Shown here: positions 35,207 to 45,020 of the stretch, piece by piece
Numbering within the stretch: position 1 is the first letter of the stretch
Layout of the letters: every line of letters starts with the position of its first letter
Assembly (NCBI RefSeq): GCF_025947065.1
Contig: NZ_CP109994.1
Location: 558,001 to 622,000, forward strand
Direction: 5' to 3'
Length of the DNA stretch: 64,000 nucleotides
From: Flavobacterium sp. N1736
GTDB taxonomy: Bacteria; Bacteroidota; Bacteroidia; Flavobacteriales; Flavobacteriaceae
Translations under genes and position numbers: made by a program
Notes under the pieces: generated by a model
The model's input: the letters and a program-made list of their open reading frames with translations, nothing else
The model's database searches: none
Told to the model about the DNA's origin: nothing

Positions 35207-35523
35207 TTAAAAAGATTATCCATTCCGGGAATCATTGGCATATCCATTTTTGCAACGGCATCCAATTCTTGTTCGTTTACGCTTGTTGCTCTTTCGATTG
35301 CTTTATTTAAGGTTACGATTAAATAATCTTCCAATTGTTCTTTATCTTCAAGTAAAGAATCATCAATAGAGATTGATTTTATTTTTCTATTAGCGGTTAA
35401 AGTCACTTTTAATAATCCGTCAGCGCTTTGCTCATCAATTAAAACAGTATCAAGACGCTTTTTTGTATCTTCGATTTTTTGTTGGGTTTCTTTAAGTTTA
35501 CCCATCATTCCCATTAAATCCAT
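35203..35523 (-). CDS. YbaB/EbfC family nucleoid-associated protein
   Basis: A 106-residue small DNA-binding protein. [20 protein letters not shown] is the N-terminal coiled-coil helix. The beta-strand [20 protein letters not shown] and the helix [18 protein letters not shown] complete the YbaB dimer fold. These proteins bind DNA as dimers and are often next to dnaX-recR; here they are not. The start [12 protein letters not shown] is usual for the Bacteroidota version. Confidence 0.92.
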   Translation of the reverse strand: MDLMGMMGKLKETQQKIEDTKKRLDTVLIDEQSADGLLKVTLTANRKIKSISIDDSLLEDKEQLEDYLIVTLNKAIERATSVNEQELDAVAKMDMPMIPGMDNLFK

Positions 35524-35589
35524 TTTGTCGATTTTTAAATTATTCAGACAAAATTAGTATATTGCTGTATTATATCAATACAATATTTT

Positions 35590-37725
35590 ATGAAAAAATT
35601 AATTCTGTTCTATTGTGTTTATAGTATTTTTGCTCCGACTTATATAAAAATTAATGCTCAACCAATGCAAAACGATATATCGGCTCCACAGGCCAAAGTA
35701 ATTCCAAAAACACTTAAAAAACACAAAGAAACCCGAATCGATAATTATTTTTGGTTGAATGACAGAGAAAATCCTGAAGTTATTAATTACTTAAATCAGG
35801 AAAACGCATACTACGAAAGTATGACTTCACATACAAAACCTCTTCAGGAATCTTTATATGAAGAAATGAAAGGCAGAATAAAAGAAGATGATTCGTCTGT
35901 ACCTTATTTTTATAATGGTTATTTCTACATTACGCGTTTTGAAACAGGGCAGGATTATCCAATATTCTCAAGAAAAAAAGGCAGCCTTTCGGCAGATGAA
36001 GAAATCATGTTCAATTGTAATGAACTGGCAAAAGATCATGCTTATTTTAAATTAGGCGGATTAAGTATTAGTCCGGATAACAAATTTGCGACTTTTGGAG
36101 TTGATATTGTGGGTAGAAGAATCTATACAATTCAGATAAAAAACTTAGAAACCGGAGAAATTCTGGCAGATAAAATAGAAAATGCAACCGGAGCTTCTGT
36201 TTGGGCAAATGATAATAATACTATTTTCTATGTTAAACAAGATGAAGTTACTTTGCGATCTGATAAAGTTTTCAGGCATAAATTAAATACCGGTTCTGAT
36301 AAAGATGTTTTGGTTTTTAATGAAACCGATGACACATTTAATGTATCGATAAGCAAAGAAAAATCAAGAAAATATATTGTAATAGGATCAGGAAGTACTT
36401 TAACAACAGAATATAGAATTTTAAATTCAGACAATCCTGATGGCGAATTTGAAGTATTTCAAACACGTGTTCGAGGTTTAGAATACAGTATTTCGCATTA
36501 TGAAGACTCTTTTTATATTTTAACGAATAAAGATAAGGCAACCAACTTTAAGTTGATGAAAACGCCTGAAAACAAAACGCAGAAGAAATTTTGGAAAGAT
36601 GTTATTCCGCATCGTGAAGATGTTTTATTGGAAGATATCGAAATTTTCAAGAACTATTTAGTAGTTGAAGAACGCTCAAACGGTTTAAATCATATTCGAA
36701 TTATGCCCTGGAATGGCGAGCCGGATTATTATTTGCCTTTTGGAAGCGAAACGTATAATGCTTACACAACAACTAATATTGATTTTGATACCGATATTTT
36801 ACGTTACAGTTACCAATCGCTTGCAACGCCTTCGTCTGTAATTGATTTTAACATGAAAACTAAAACCAAAGAAATTTTAAAAGAGCAACAGGTTTTAGGA
36901 GGCAAATTTGATAAAAATAATTATATCGAAGAAAGAGTTTGGGCAACTGCAAGAGACGGAATTAAGGTTCCTATTTCGATAATTTACCGCAAAGGATTAG
37001 AGAAAAATGGCAAAAATCCGTTACTGCTTTATGCCTATGGTTCTTATGGGATAACTATGGACACGTACTTTTCTTCGACGCGACTTTCTCTGTTAGACCG
37101 CGGATTTGTTTACGCCATCGCTCATATTAGAGGAGGGGAAGATTTAGGACGACAATGGTATGAAGATGGAAAACTGTTAAAAAAGAAAAATACCTTTACA
37201 GATTTCATCGATTGCTCTAAATTTGTAATAAACGAGAAATATACTTCTGCTGATCATTTGTATGCAGAAGGAGGTTCTGCAGGAGGACTTTTGATGGGAG
37301 TAATCGTAAATGAAGCTCCGCAATTATACAACGGGGTTATTGCCCAGGTACCTTTTGTAGATGTTATTACAACAATGCTCGACGATAGTATTCCGCTTAC
37401 AACAGGGGAATATGACGAATGGGGAAACCCAAACAATAAAAAATATTACGATTATATGTTATCTTACTCACCATATGATAACGTAAAATCACAACAATAT
37501 CCTAATATGTACGTTTCTACAGGGCTGCACGATTCGCAAGTTCAATATTGGGAACCTGCAAAATGGGTCGCCAAGTTAAGAAATTTAAAAACAGATAATA
37601 ATCTTCTGTTCTTGGATACTAACATGGATGCAGGACATGGCGGTGCTTCAGGCCGATTTGAAGCTTTAAAAGACTTAGCAAAAGAATTTAGTTTTTTATT
37701 AGATTTAGAGAAAATTAAAAGCTAA
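35590..37725 (+). CDS. Oligopeptidase B / prolyl oligopeptidase family serine peptidase
   Basis: A 711-residue S9A peptidase. A hydrophobic N-terminus (MKKLILFYCVYSIFAPTYIK, then INAQ) is a likely signal peptide, so the enzyme may be periplasmic or lipid-free exported. Residues ~50-430 form a seven-bladed propeller (KETRIDNYFWLNDRENPEVI at its start). The alpha/beta hydrolase part holds GGSAGG with Ser563, Asp648 and His683 in AGHGG. It cleaves short peptides after basic or prolyl residues. Length and motifs match PtrB-type enzymes of Bacteroidota. Confidence 0.94.
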   Translation: MKKLILFYCVYSIFAPTYIKINAQPMQNDISAPQAKVIPKTLKKHKETRIDNYFWLNDRENPEVINYLNQENAYYESMTSHTKPLQESLYEEMKGRIKEDDSSVPYFYNGYFYITRFETGQDYPIFSRKKGSLSADEEIMFNCNELAKDHAYFKLGGLSISPDNKFATFGVDIVGRRIYTIQIKNLETGEILADKIENATGASVWANDNNTIFYVKQDEVTLRSDKVFRHKLNTGSDKDVLVFNETDDTFNVSISKEKSRKYIVIGSGSTLTTEYRILNSDNPDGEFEVFQTRVRGLEYSISHYEDSFYILTNKDKATNFKLMKTPENKTQKKFWKDVIPHREDVLLEDIEIFKNYLVVEERSNGLNHIRIMPWNGEPDYYLPFGSETYNAYTTTNIDFDTDILRYSYQSLATPSSVIDFNMKTKTKEILKEQQVLGGKFDKNNYIEERVWATARDGIKVPISIIYRKGLEKNGKNPLLLYAYGSYGITMDTYFSSTRLSLLDRGFVYAIAHIRGGEDLGRQWYEDGKLLKKKNTFTDFIDCSKFVINEKYTSADHLYAEGGSAGGLLMGVIVNEAPQLYNGVIAQVPFVDVITTMLDDSIPLTTGEYDEWGNPNNKKYYDYMLSYSPYDNVKSQQYPNMYVSTGLHDSQVQYWEPAKWVAKLRNLKTDNNLLFLDTNMDAGHGGASGRFEALKDLAKEFSFLLDLEKIKS

Positions 37726-37772
37726 TTAGAAATTTTTTGTTAAATTTGCAACCTATCAAGGTCATTTAAAAT

Positions 37773-37780
37773 TACCTTTG
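37773..37780 (+). promoter_or_regulatory. -7 element of the cysteine synthase-like gene
   Basis: TACCTTTG at 37773-37780; its last three bases are the TTG that would open the longest frame, so the ATG at 37796 is preferred. A second box, TAAATTTG, lies at 37741-37748. Confidence 0.55.
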
Positions 37781-37795
37781 ATTAACTATTTTTTT

Positions 37796-38836
37796 ATGAA
37801 AGAAGAAATAAATGCTTACAATAATGTTTTAGAGTTAATAGGTAACACCCCACTTATTAAACTAAATAAAATCACCGACGAGTTAGAAGGCAATTTCTAC
37901 GCAAAGGTAGAAGCTTTTAACCCGGGACATTCCTCAAAAGATAGAATTGCATTATATATTATTGAAGAAGCCGAGAAAAGAGGAATACTTTCTCCAGGAG
38001 ATACCATAATCGAAACAACATCTGGTAATACAGGTTTTAGTTTAGCAATGGTAAGCATTATAAAAGGGTATAATTGTATTCTCGCAGTAAGCTCAAAATC
38101 ATCGAAAGATAAAATTGACATGTTGAGAAGTTTAGGAGCTAAAGTGTATGTTTGTCCCGCACACGTTTCTGCAGATGATGAAAGGTCATATTATAACGTT
38201 GCAAAACGTTTGCATGAAGAAACAAAAGGTTCAGTTTACATTAATCAATATTTTAACCAGTTAAATATTGATGCCCACTACAACTCTACAGGTCCTGAAA
38301 TCTGGGAACAGACAAAAGGACAAATTACACACCTTGTTGCTTGTAGCGGAACCGGAGGAACAATCTCAGGAACTGCGAAATTCTTAAAAGAGCAAAATCC
38401 AAACATTCGAATTCTAGGTGTAGATGCTTTTGGTTCAGTATTGAAAAAATACCACGAAACAAGAGAATTCGACAATAAAGAAATTTATCCCTATCGTATT
38501 GAAGGTTTAGGAAAAAACCTGATTCCATCAGCGACAGATTTTGATATCATCGATAAATTCATGAAAGTTACCGATGAAGAAAGTGCTCATTCTGCCAGAG
38601 AAATTACCCGCAAAGAAGGTTTATTTGTTGGATATACATCCGGAGCAGTAATGCAGGCAATTAAACAGTATGCAGAAGAAGGAGAATTTACAAAAGACAG
38701 TAATATTATTGCCATTTTTCCTGATCACGGTTCTCGCTATATGAGTAAAGTATTTAGCGATGACTGGATGAACGAACAAGGATTCTTTGATAGCATCAAT
38801 GAAGAAGAAGTTCAGAAAATTGAATTTGTAAAGTAA
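37796..38836 (+). CDS. PLP-dependent cysteine synthase / cystathionine beta-synthase-like enzyme
   Basis: A 346-residue fold type II PLP enzyme. [16 protein letters not shown], then the Schiff-base Lys in [15 protein letters not shown], and the phosphate and substrate loop [13 protein letters not shown] are all present. A Ser-containing [16 protein letters not shown] loop holds the PLP phosphate. It would make cysteine from O-acetylserine and sulfide, or cystathionine from serine and homocysteine. The domain set does not tell which. No CBS domain is attached. Confidence 0.92.
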   Translation: MKEEINAYNNVLELIGNTPLIKLNKITDELEGNFYAKVEAFNPGHSSKDRIALYIIEEAEKRGILSPGDTIIETTSGNTGFSLAMVSIIKGYNCILAVSSKSSKDKIDMLRSLGAKVYVCPAHVSADDERSYYNVAKRLHEETKGSVYINQYFNQLNIDAHYNSTGPEIWEQTKGQITHLVACSGTGGTISGTAKFLKEQNPNIRILGVDAFGSVLKKYHETREFDNKEIYPYRIEGLGKNLIPSATDFDIIDKFMKVTDEESAHSAREITRKEGLFVGYTSGAVMQAIKQYAEEGEFTKDSNIIAIFPDHGSRYMSKVFSDDWMNEQGFFDSINEEEVQKIEFVK

Positions 38837-39189
38837 GTAAAAAATACTTTAATATATATAACTCCATTCGTACAGCGAATGGAGTTTTTTTTTAAGAAAC
38901 AGTTTACAAATACCAAATATTGATGTTCGTTAAGTGTTAAAATATTTGATTTAAATGAGAATAACGTATTTATGCATAATAAGAGTTTGGTTATGTTGAA
39001 TAAAATTTATAGTTTTAACAAAATTTGTTAAAGTATAAACTAATATAATTAAGAGTTTAAAATTATAAATTTTGGTTATTTAACGATTATTCAGGCTCGT
39101 TGCCGAAGAAATTTTTAGTCAGATACATTATAATATAGTTTAGTATTGTTAAAATATATAAGTTTTAAAAACCCCAAACATCTCTACAT
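38837..39189. other. Gene-free stretch with terminator and LamG-gene promoter
   Basis: About 350 bases. The left end holds the hairpin at 38861-38892. The rest is AT-rich, with a possible -7 box TAGTATTG at 39141-39148. No open frame of interest and no RNA gene recognised. Confidence 0.6.
38861..38892 (+). terminator. Hairpin terminator behind the cysteine synthase gene
   Basis: ACTCCATTCG (38861-38870) pairs with CGAATGGAGT (38876-38885), followed by a T-run. Confidence 0.85.
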
Positions 39190-40107
39190 ATGAATAAATT
39201 ATTACTAACATTAATGTTTGTAAGTTTTTTAAATAGCAATGCCCAAAATCCCGTACAGGAATTTAAATTCGACGGAAGTTTAAAGAGTGCGGATAATACA
39301 ATTTCTTTTTTGGGAGCTCCTAATTTTGTAAATGACAGAATGGGAGTTGCTAAAAGTGCTCTGCGATTAATTAATAAAGGTTTAGAAGTAGTTGTAGGTG
39401 AACTTCCGCAAGCAAATAAACCGAGATCAATATCTGTTTGGGTAAAATTTAACGTAATTACAGCACCAAATTATATTGTAGGTTATGGCGGTGGAGCTAA
39501 TGCGCAATATTTTGGATTATTGCAGCAAGGTTCATCCGGAGGTAATGCAGATTTAAGCCTGGCAGGCTGGGGAGCTGCAAATGATGTTATAGTTTCGGTT
39601 CCGCTTGCTAAAGATGTTTGGTATCAATATAGCATTACTTATGATGGTAATGTCTCAAAAATATATCGTAATGGCGAATTATTAAAATCTGTAGAAGGAA
39701 TTTCACGCTTAACGAAAGGATATATTTTAAGGCTGGGTGAACTAAATACGACAGTTGGTATTAATGCAGATATAGACGATGTTAAAGTATATACCGTTGC
39801 CATGACAGACGAACAGGTAATGGAGTCTTATAACAGCTCAAAACCGACAAATGCGGTTGTTGCATCTCAAAGTGCTCCAGCTTCAAAGACTGTACAAAAA
39901 AGCATACCTGTTGAAACAAAAACAACAGCTCCAATAAAATTGACATCTCCGCCGGCTGTTTCAACAACTGACACAAAAAATGCTTCTAAAATTGTTGAGG
40001 TTTTCTCGCAAGGAACAAAAGTAGTAGGAGCAAACGCCACGAATATTGGTGATTTACCCGAAGGAACCTATTTATTGAAAGTGACAAACAATCCCGCGAA
40101 AAAATAA
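39190..40107 (+). CDS. Secreted LamG-like protein with possible T9SS-type ending
   Basis: A 305-residue exported protein. MNKLLLTLMFVSFLNSNAQ is a signal peptide. Residues ~25-210 form a LamG/concanavalin-like beta domain (NKPRSISVWVKFNVITAPNY, LAKDVWYQYSITYDGNVSKI, DIDDVKVYTVAMTDEQV). A Pro/Ser/Thr/Lys linker follows (~210-265). The ending ASKIVEVFSQGTKVV, GDLPEGTYLLKVT and NPAKK resembles a T9SS sorting domain (VxxxSxG...LxxGxYxLxV...K), though it is not perfect. Likely surface or secreted; substrate unknown. It stands alone with a hairpin behind it. Confidence 0.85.
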   Translation: MNKLLLTLMFVSFLNSNAQNPVQEFKFDGSLKSADNTISFLGAPNFVNDRMGVAKSALRLINKGLEVVVGELPQANKPRSISVWVKFNVITAPNYIVGYGGGANAQYFGLLQQGSSGGNADLSLAGWGAANDVIVSVPLAKDVWYQYSITYDGNVSKIYRNGELLKSVEGISRLTKGYILRLGELNTTVGINADIDDVKVYTVAMTDEQVMESYNSSKPTNAVVASQSAPASKTVQKSIPVETKTTAPIKLTSPPAVSTTDTKNASKIVEVFSQGTKVVGANATNIGDLPEGTYLLKVTNNPAKK

Positions 40108-40127
40108 CCTGATATAGTTTTGATAAC

Positions 40128-40168
40128 AAAAAAGCCTTCTAAAAGTTTAATTTTAGAAGGCTTTTTTT
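40128..40168. terminator. Hairpin terminator behind the LamG-like gene
   Basis: AAAAAAGCCTTCTAAAA (40128-40144) pairs with TTTTAGAAGGCTTTTTT (40151-40167), ending in a T-run. Confidence 0.85.
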
Positions 40169-40188
40169 ATTGACATAATGTGGTTTTT

Positions 40189-40266
40189 TTAGCTAATAAC
40201 GCTAAGAACTACAAATAAAATTACCAGAATAATTACGGCAAATTTTGTGTATTTAGATGCTTGCAT
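40189..40266 (-). CDS. Possible 25-residue membrane peptide behind the YebC gene
   Basis: ATG at 40266, TAA at 40191-40189; the product starts MQASKYTKFAVIILV, then continues ILFVVLSVIS. A short polar head (QASKYTK) followed by an 18-residue uninterrupted hydrophobic helix is what small membrane proteins look like. It lies 21 bases behind the YebC stop on the same strand, so it could be co-transcribed. No clear ribosome-binding site beyond A-rich sequence. No family known to me. Confidence 0.45.
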   Translation of the reverse strand: MQASKYTKFAVIILVILFVVLSVIS

Positions 40267-40287
40267 AAAATTTATTTTTTAAAAAAT

Positions 40288-41001
40288 CTATTCTTCTTTC
40301 ATAGTATGATACACGTTCATAACGTCATCATCTTCTTCAATTTTCTCTATTAGTTTTTCAACGTCGGCGATTTGAGCTTCAGTAAGTTCTTTTGTGATTT
40401 GAGGAATACGCTCAAAACCAGAAGATAAAATTTCAAGACCTCTGTTTTCTAATTCTTTCTGCAAAGCTCCAAAGCTTCCAAAAGGAGCATAGATTAAGAT
40501 TCCGTCTTCATCTTCAAAAACTTCCTCGGCACCAAAATCAATTAATTCCAATTCTAATTCTTCAGGATCAAGATTTCCTTTTGCAATTCTAAAATTACAA
40601 GTATGGTCAAACATAAACTCAACAGAACCCTGAGTTCCCATTGTTCCGTTGCATTTGTTAAAGTAACTGCGAATGTTTGCTACAGTTCTATTATTATTGT
40701 CAGATGCCGTTTCAATTAAAATAGCAATTCCGTGAGGAGCATATCCTTCAAACAAAATTTCCTTATAATTGGCAGTATCTTTATTACTTGCATTTTTTAT
40801 CGCGCGCTCCACATTGTCCTTAGGCATGTTAGCGGCTTTAGCATTTTGTATTACAGCTCTTAATCTAGAATTGGCATCAGGGTTAGGACCACCTTCTTTA
40901 ACGGCCATAACGATATCTTTACCAATTCGGGTAAATGTTTTAGCCATTGCTGACCAACGTTTCATTTTTCTTCCTTTTCTAAATTCGAACGCTCTTCCCA
41001 T
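40288..41001 (-). CDS. YebC/PmpR-family protein
   Basis: A 237-residue protein of the YebC/TACO1 family: MGRAFEFRKGRKMKRWSAMAK at the start, MPKDNVERAIKNA, and the KEILFEGYAPHGIAILIETA strand are family marks. Older work treats members as transcription regulators (PmpR); newer work links YebC proteins to translation of proline stretches. The Bacteroidota variant begins GRAFEFRKGRKMKRW rather than AGHSKW. Cytoplasmic. The small membrane ORF follows it. Confidence 0.95.
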   Translation of the reverse strand: MGRAFEFRKGRKMKRWSAMAKTFTRIGKDIVMAVKEGGPNPDANSRLRAVIQNAKAANMPKDNVERAIKNASNKDTANYKEILFEGYAPHGIAILIETASDNNNRTVANIRSYFNKCNGTMGTQGSVEFMFDHTCNFRIAKGNLDPEELELELIDFGAEEVFEDEDGILIYAPFGSFGALQKELENRGLEILSSGFERIPQITKELTEAQIADVEKLIEKIEEDDDVMNVYHTMKEE

Positions 41002-41089
41002 TTCTAATTTTTAGTTTTGAGATGCAAAAATACGGTTATTCCTTATTTTTGCAAAATCAATTCAATTCTTTTTTAGACTTAGTTAAAAG

Positions 41090-41156
41090 TTAGATGTTAT
41101 TAGTTAGAAGTTAGATGTTAAAAGTTTCAGGTTTCAGGTTTCATGTTGTTGGAATC
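41090..41156. repeat. GTTAGAAGTTAGATG / GGTTTCAGGTTTC short repeats
   Basis: Degenerate direct repeats (AGTTAAAAGTTAGATGTTA, AGTTAGAAGTTAGATGTTA, then TTTCAGG units) between the YebC gene start and the hairpin at 41165. Confidence 0.6.
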
Positions 41157-41164
41157 TGTAAAAT

Positions 41165-41197
41165 AAAAACTCCTGTCATATTACGAAAGGAGTTTTT
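41165..41197 (-). terminator. Hairpin terminator for the C-terminal processing protease gene
   Basis: AAAAACTCCT (41165-41174) and AGGAGTTTTT (41188-41197). It follows the 3' end of the minus-strand protease gene after the AACTGTA repeat block. Confidence 0.6.
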
Positions 41198-41208
41198 ATA
41201 TGTGAAGC

Positions 41209-41297
41209 CTGTAAATCGTAAACTGTAAATTGTAAACTGTAAATTGTAAACTGTAAACTGTAAACTGAGACTGTAACTGAGACTGTAAACTGAGACT
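41209..41297. repeat. Tandem seven-base repeat AACTGTA/AATTGTA
   Basis: About nine degenerate copies of a seven-base unit (CTGTAAA, TTGTAAA), followed by CTGAGA-type units. The block starts directly at the protease stop codon (41298). Same word as in the repeat at 32685-32796. Confidence 0.75.
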
Positions 41298-43328
41298 TTA
41301 CTTCGCCGCATTAAACTCAGTAATGATATTTACGGCTTCGTTTAAATAAGGATTAGTTTTAAGATTATCAATCTGGTATTGATTAATCGTTTTTTCAGTT
41401 GGATATGCGCCTAATAAAAACTGATTTACACTTGAATTGTAAACATCCAGCGGATTATTATCGTTGTTGAACGTATTAATTTCTGTCCAGATATAATTCA
41501 CATTTTTTTTCTGTTTAAAAACAGCATCCAAAGTCATCGGAATTTCAGCTTTTGGCACATTTACCATTTCATCAATTTTTAAATTGATTTTTTTGATGTT
41601 ATTAAAGTATTCATTATCAGCTAAACGAAGCGTACTATTTTTAGCTATTTTATCAATAATAGCTCTTTTTACATACGTTTTGTATTTTAAAAAAGGTTCA
41701 ATACTATCATTTTTTATGGCAGTAGGAAAATCATTTTCTTTTTGATAAATACCCTCGTAAAATTCAGGAAGAATCACATCGGGTTTAACCCCAATATATT
41801 GATGGCTTTTTCCGGTAACTCTATAAAATTTATTAATTGTAATCTTGAGAAAATCGGTGTTTTTTTGTTCGTCAAGCGAAAGAATAGTTTGCATCGTTGC
41901 TTTTCCCAAAGTAGTGCTTCCTAAAAGTAATGCACGATTATAATCCTGCAATATCGAAGAAAAAAATTCACTGGCAGAAGCCGTATTGCTATTTACCAAA
42001 ATCACAATTGGTCCCTTATAAATAACACCTCGGTAAGGATCATTAATTACAGATTGATTCTGTTTATTATCAACAACAATCGAAATCGGACCATAATCAA
42101 CAAACATTCCCGCCAATTTTATGGCTTCTTCCATAGAACCTCCGCCATTATCAATCAAATCAATAACAAGACCTTTTATATTATCTCTTTCTAGTTTTAA
42201 TACTTCGCGCGCAACATCATCGGCACAGCCTTTTCGGCTATTTCCATCCAGATCAGCATAAAAACTCGGAATTTTAATGTATCCAATTTTACTTTCTTTC
42301 CCAACGATAAAACTAAAAACCGAATTTTCTTCGTCTTTCATCACTTGCTTTTCGATATATACATCAAAGCTTTTTCCTGCATTACGTTTTATGGTAAGCG
42401 TTATACTTTTGTTCGATTCAGACAAAATCATGGTCGAAATAGATTCTAAAGAAGAACAAGAAACCTGTAATGTTTCCTTATGATTAGATACAGAGAGAAT
42501 TTGATCTCCTTTTTTTATTTGTCCCGTTTTATAAGCCGGACCATTCGGATCGATTTCGTCGATTATAATTTCGTTCTTCTCATTTAAATTCACCGTCATT
42601 CCCAAAGACAAATGCTCTTTTGATAACGAGGCAACAAAACTTGATTTAGAATCATCACTAAAATAAGCCGTATGCGGGTCAAAATAAGTACAAAAGAAAT
42701 TATACAATTTTTCTTCCTGTTTAATATTAGTTTCAAGAAGTGTGTTTATTCGGCAAATTTCATTGGATAAAATCAATTTTTTAGAGGCGAGTTCAATAGA
42801 TTTGAAATTTGCCTTAATAGAATCCAGATTTTCACTCGATTCAGCCATATCATCTAATATTTGATAGCGAAGTTTTTTAGTCCATACCTTTTCAAGATCT
42901 TCTTTTTTAAGATAAAAAGCAAATGATTTTTTATAAAAACGAATCGTATCTTTCCTGGTATAATCAATGGTTCCTGCCTCTATTTTTTCTAAAACAGCTT
43001 TAGTTCTCAAAAGACCGTTTTTATATTTAGTAGTAATATCTGCCAAAAAACTGCAGTCGTTACTCAAAATTAAATCATCGAGTTGCAAGCGATATTTTTG
43101 AGCCATTTCATCATATTCGCTTTTAAAAAATATATTTCTTGAAGGATCTAACTCATCTATAAGATTATCAAAAACAAAAATAGATAAACTGTCATCTACC
43201 GGTTTTGGACGTACATGTTCTGCCTGAATAAGCGTATTTATTTTGTTGACAATTTCGCATGTTGGGTCGCTATTTTGACTAAATAGTAAGTTTGTAGTTA
43301 ATACCAATACTAATAATATTCTTTTCAT
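41298..43328 (-). CDS. C-terminal processing (tail-specific) protease, S41 family
   Basis: A 676-residue Prc/Tsp-type protease. MKRILLVLVLTTNLLFSQN is a signal peptide, so it acts in the periplasm. The helical N-domain (~25-220) is followed by a PDZ domain (LGMTVNLNEKNEIIIDEIDP, AYKTGQIKKGDQILSVSN). The S41 core then has LVIDLIDNGGGSMEEAIKLA, the catalytic Ser in NSNTASASEFF and the catalytic Lys in STTLGKATMQT. It degrades or trims proteins from the C-terminus. A C-terminal DUF3340-like part ends it. Length agrees with long Prc. Confidence 0.95.
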   Translation of the reverse strand: MKRILLVLVLTTNLLFSQNSDPTCEIVNKINTLIQAEHVRPKPVDDSLSIFVFDNLIDELDPSRNIFFKSEYDEMAQKYRLQLDDLILSNDCSFLADITTKYKNGLLRTKAVLEKIEAGTIDYTRKDTIRFYKKSFAFYLKKEDLEKVWTKKLRYQILDDMAESSENLDSIKANFKSIELASKKLILSNEICRINTLLETNIKQEEKLYNFFCTYFDPHTAYFSDDSKSSFVASLSKEHLSLGMTVNLNEKNEIIIDEIDPNGPAYKTGQIKKGDQILSVSNHKETLQVSCSSLESISTMILSESNKSITLTIKRNAGKSFDVYIEKQVMKDEENSVFSFIVGKESKIGYIKIPSFYADLDGNSRKGCADDVAREVLKLERDNIKGLVIDLIDNGGGSMEEAIKLAGMFVDYGPISIVVDNKQNQSVINDPYRGVIYKGPIVILVNSNTASASEFFSSILQDYNRALLLGSTTLGKATMQTILSLDEQKNTDFLKITINKFYRVTGKSHQYIGVKPDVILPEFYEGIYQKENDFPTAIKNDSIEPFLKYKTYVKRAIIDKIAKNSTLRLADNEYFNNIKKINLKIDEMVNVPKAEIPMTLDAVFKQKKNVNYIWTEINTFNNDNNPLDVYNSSVNQFLLGAYPTEKTINQYQIDNLKTNPYLNEAVNIITEFNAAK

Positions 43329-43444
43329 AAATAGCGAAAATCTTTGTTTGTATTAAAGTTACGCTTATTTTTCGATACCCGTTTATATTTTTTCTAAAAT
43401 ATCTTACAGGAAAATCACTTTTATATTGCTATTATTTTAAAAAG

Positions 43445-43501
43445 TTTTCGCCACGAATTCCCGAATTACTTCAGCTAAAATTCGTGAATTTGTGGCGAAA
43501 A
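43445..43501. repeat. Inverted repeat TTTTCGCCACGAATTC ... GAATTTGTGGCGAAAA
   Basis: Arms 43445-43460 and 43486-43501, nearly perfect, with a 25-base loop. It lies just left of the gcvT terminator hairpin and belongs to the same style of intergenic palindromes seen elsewhere here. Confidence 0.65.
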
Positions 43502-43532
43502 AAAATGCGCTATTTATTAAGTAGCGCATTTT
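43502..43532. terminator. Hairpin terminator behind gcvT
   Basis: AAAATGCGCTA (43502-43512) and TAGCGCATTTT (43522-43532), a perfect 11-base stem. Confidence 0.8.
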
Positions 43533-43554
43533 CAAAATTTATATGTTTAAAAAA

Positions 43555-44637
43555 CTATTTCTTGTAAAAAGGTAATTTTACCACTTTTGCCGGAACATCA
43601 TTTTTTCTGATTCTGATAAAAATATCGCTGTCAATAGCACTATTATTTACAGTAACATATCCCAAACCAATCCCTTTATTCATTGAAGGCGACATAGTTC
43701 CTGAAGTTACAACGCCAATTACAGCACCAGATGCGTCAACAATTTCATAATCATGTCTTGGTACAGCACGTTCCTGCATTTCAAAAGCAACTAATTTTTT
43801 AGTAACACCCGCTTCTTTTTGTTTTTTCAAACTTTCAGAATTCGTAAAATCTTTTGTGAATTTTGTAATCCATCCTAAACCGGCTTCAAGCGGAGAAGTC
43901 GTGTCGTTAATGTCATTTCCGTACAAACAGAAACCCATTTCCAAACGCAAAGTATCACGAGCCGCAAGACCAATAGGTTTAATTCCAAAAGCAGCTCCGG
44001 CTTCAAAAACTTTATTCCAAACCTGTTCAACTTCGCTGTTCTTGCAGTAAATTTCAAATCCGCCAGAACCTGTATATCCGGTTGCCGAAATAATTACATG
44101 CTCAATTCCTGCAAAATCAGCCACCTCAAAATGGTAATAAGGAATTGCAGCTAAATCTATAGAAGACAAAGGCTGCATCGCTTCAACCGCTTTTGGACCC
44201 TGAATCGCCAATAAAGAATAATCATCAGAAAGATTTTTCATGTCAACACCCAAATCATTGTGCGAAGAAATCCAGTTCCAGTCTTTTTCAATATTCGAAG
44301 CATTTACAACCAATAAATACTGCTCATCTTTCATTTTATATACAATCAAATCGTCTACGATTCCGCCATCATTATTTGGCAAACACGAATATTGTGCTCT
44401 TCCAATAGTCAAAGTCGAAGCATCATTCGAAGTCACTTTCTGAATCAAAGCCAACGCATTTGGACCCGTCAACAAAAATTCACCCATATGCGAAACGTCA
44501 AAAACGCCAAGACTGTTACGAACTGTTTCGTGTTCAGCATTTACACCTTCGTAAGTAATAGGCATATTGTAACCGGCAAACGGAAGCATTTTTGCTCCCA
44601 AACTCTCATGTATGTGCGTAAGTGCAGTATTTTTCAT
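43555..44637 (-). CDS. gcvT: Glycine cleavage system T protein (aminomethyltransferase)
   Basis: GcvT moves the methylene group from the lipoyl arm of GcvH to tetrahydrofolate and frees ammonia. The 360 residues start [27 protein letters not shown]. They carry [20 protein letters not shown] with the folate-domain pattern, [14 protein letters not shown], and [20 protein letters not shown], all of which are hallmarks. Length is the family norm. The other subunits (gcvH, gcvP) are not nearby, as is common in this group. Confidence 0.97.
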   Translation of the reverse strand: MKNTALTHIHESLGAKMLPFAGYNMPITYEGVNAEHETVRNSLGVFDVSHMGEFLLTGPNALALIQKVTSNDASTLTIGRAQYSCLPNNDGGIVDDLIVYKMKDEQYLLVVNASNIEKDWNWISSHNDLGVDMKNLSDDYSLLAIQGPKAVEAMQPLSSIDLAAIPYYHFEVADFAGIEHVIISATGYTGSGGFEIYCKNSEVEQVWNKVFEAGAAFGIKPIGLAARDTLRLEMGFCLYGNDINDTTSPLEAGLGWITKFTKDFTNSESLKKQKEAGVTKKLVAFEMQERAVPRHDYEIVDASGAVIGVVTSGTMSPSMNKGIGLGYVTVNNSAIDSDIFIRIRKNDVPAKVVKLPFYKK

Positions 44638-45020
44638 TGTGTTGTTTTATAAAATTGTGTCGCAAATTTATTCAAAAAATATCTAAAATAGATAGTCTAA
44701 ATTATAAAATTCGCAATAATTAGAAGCTATTTCCTGCTATCCGCTATATCTTTTATATTTTAAAGAAAAATATAAAAGGATATCGCTTCTATCAGGGCTA
44801 GGGATTTAAGATAACAAGAAACAATTTCTTCTTCAAAATTTTATGTAACTTTAGTAACCTAAAAATTTATTACTACCAAATAAGGAATAAGGCACAAGAA
44901 CCAGCACAAATCAAAAAATCCGTTTCAATCCGCGTTTTTTACAAAGTAAATCCGTTTCATCCGCGTTACAAACAACCATAAACCTGAACCAAAAGTGATT
45001 AAAATTAAAATATAAGCCAA
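44638..45020. other. Gene-free stretch with palindromic and ATCCG-type repeats
   Basis: About 380 bases. It holds an inverted pair at about 44743-44786 (CGCTATATCTTTTATATTTT against AAAATATAAAAGGATATCGC). Two degenerate ATCCGTTTCATCCGCG-type copies at 44919-44970 relate it to the repeats at 45971 and 46168. No gene recognised. Confidence 0.6.

Noticed and set aside
44392..44652. 86-residue ORF on the plus strand
   Set aside because: Antisense to the N-terminal part of gcvT.
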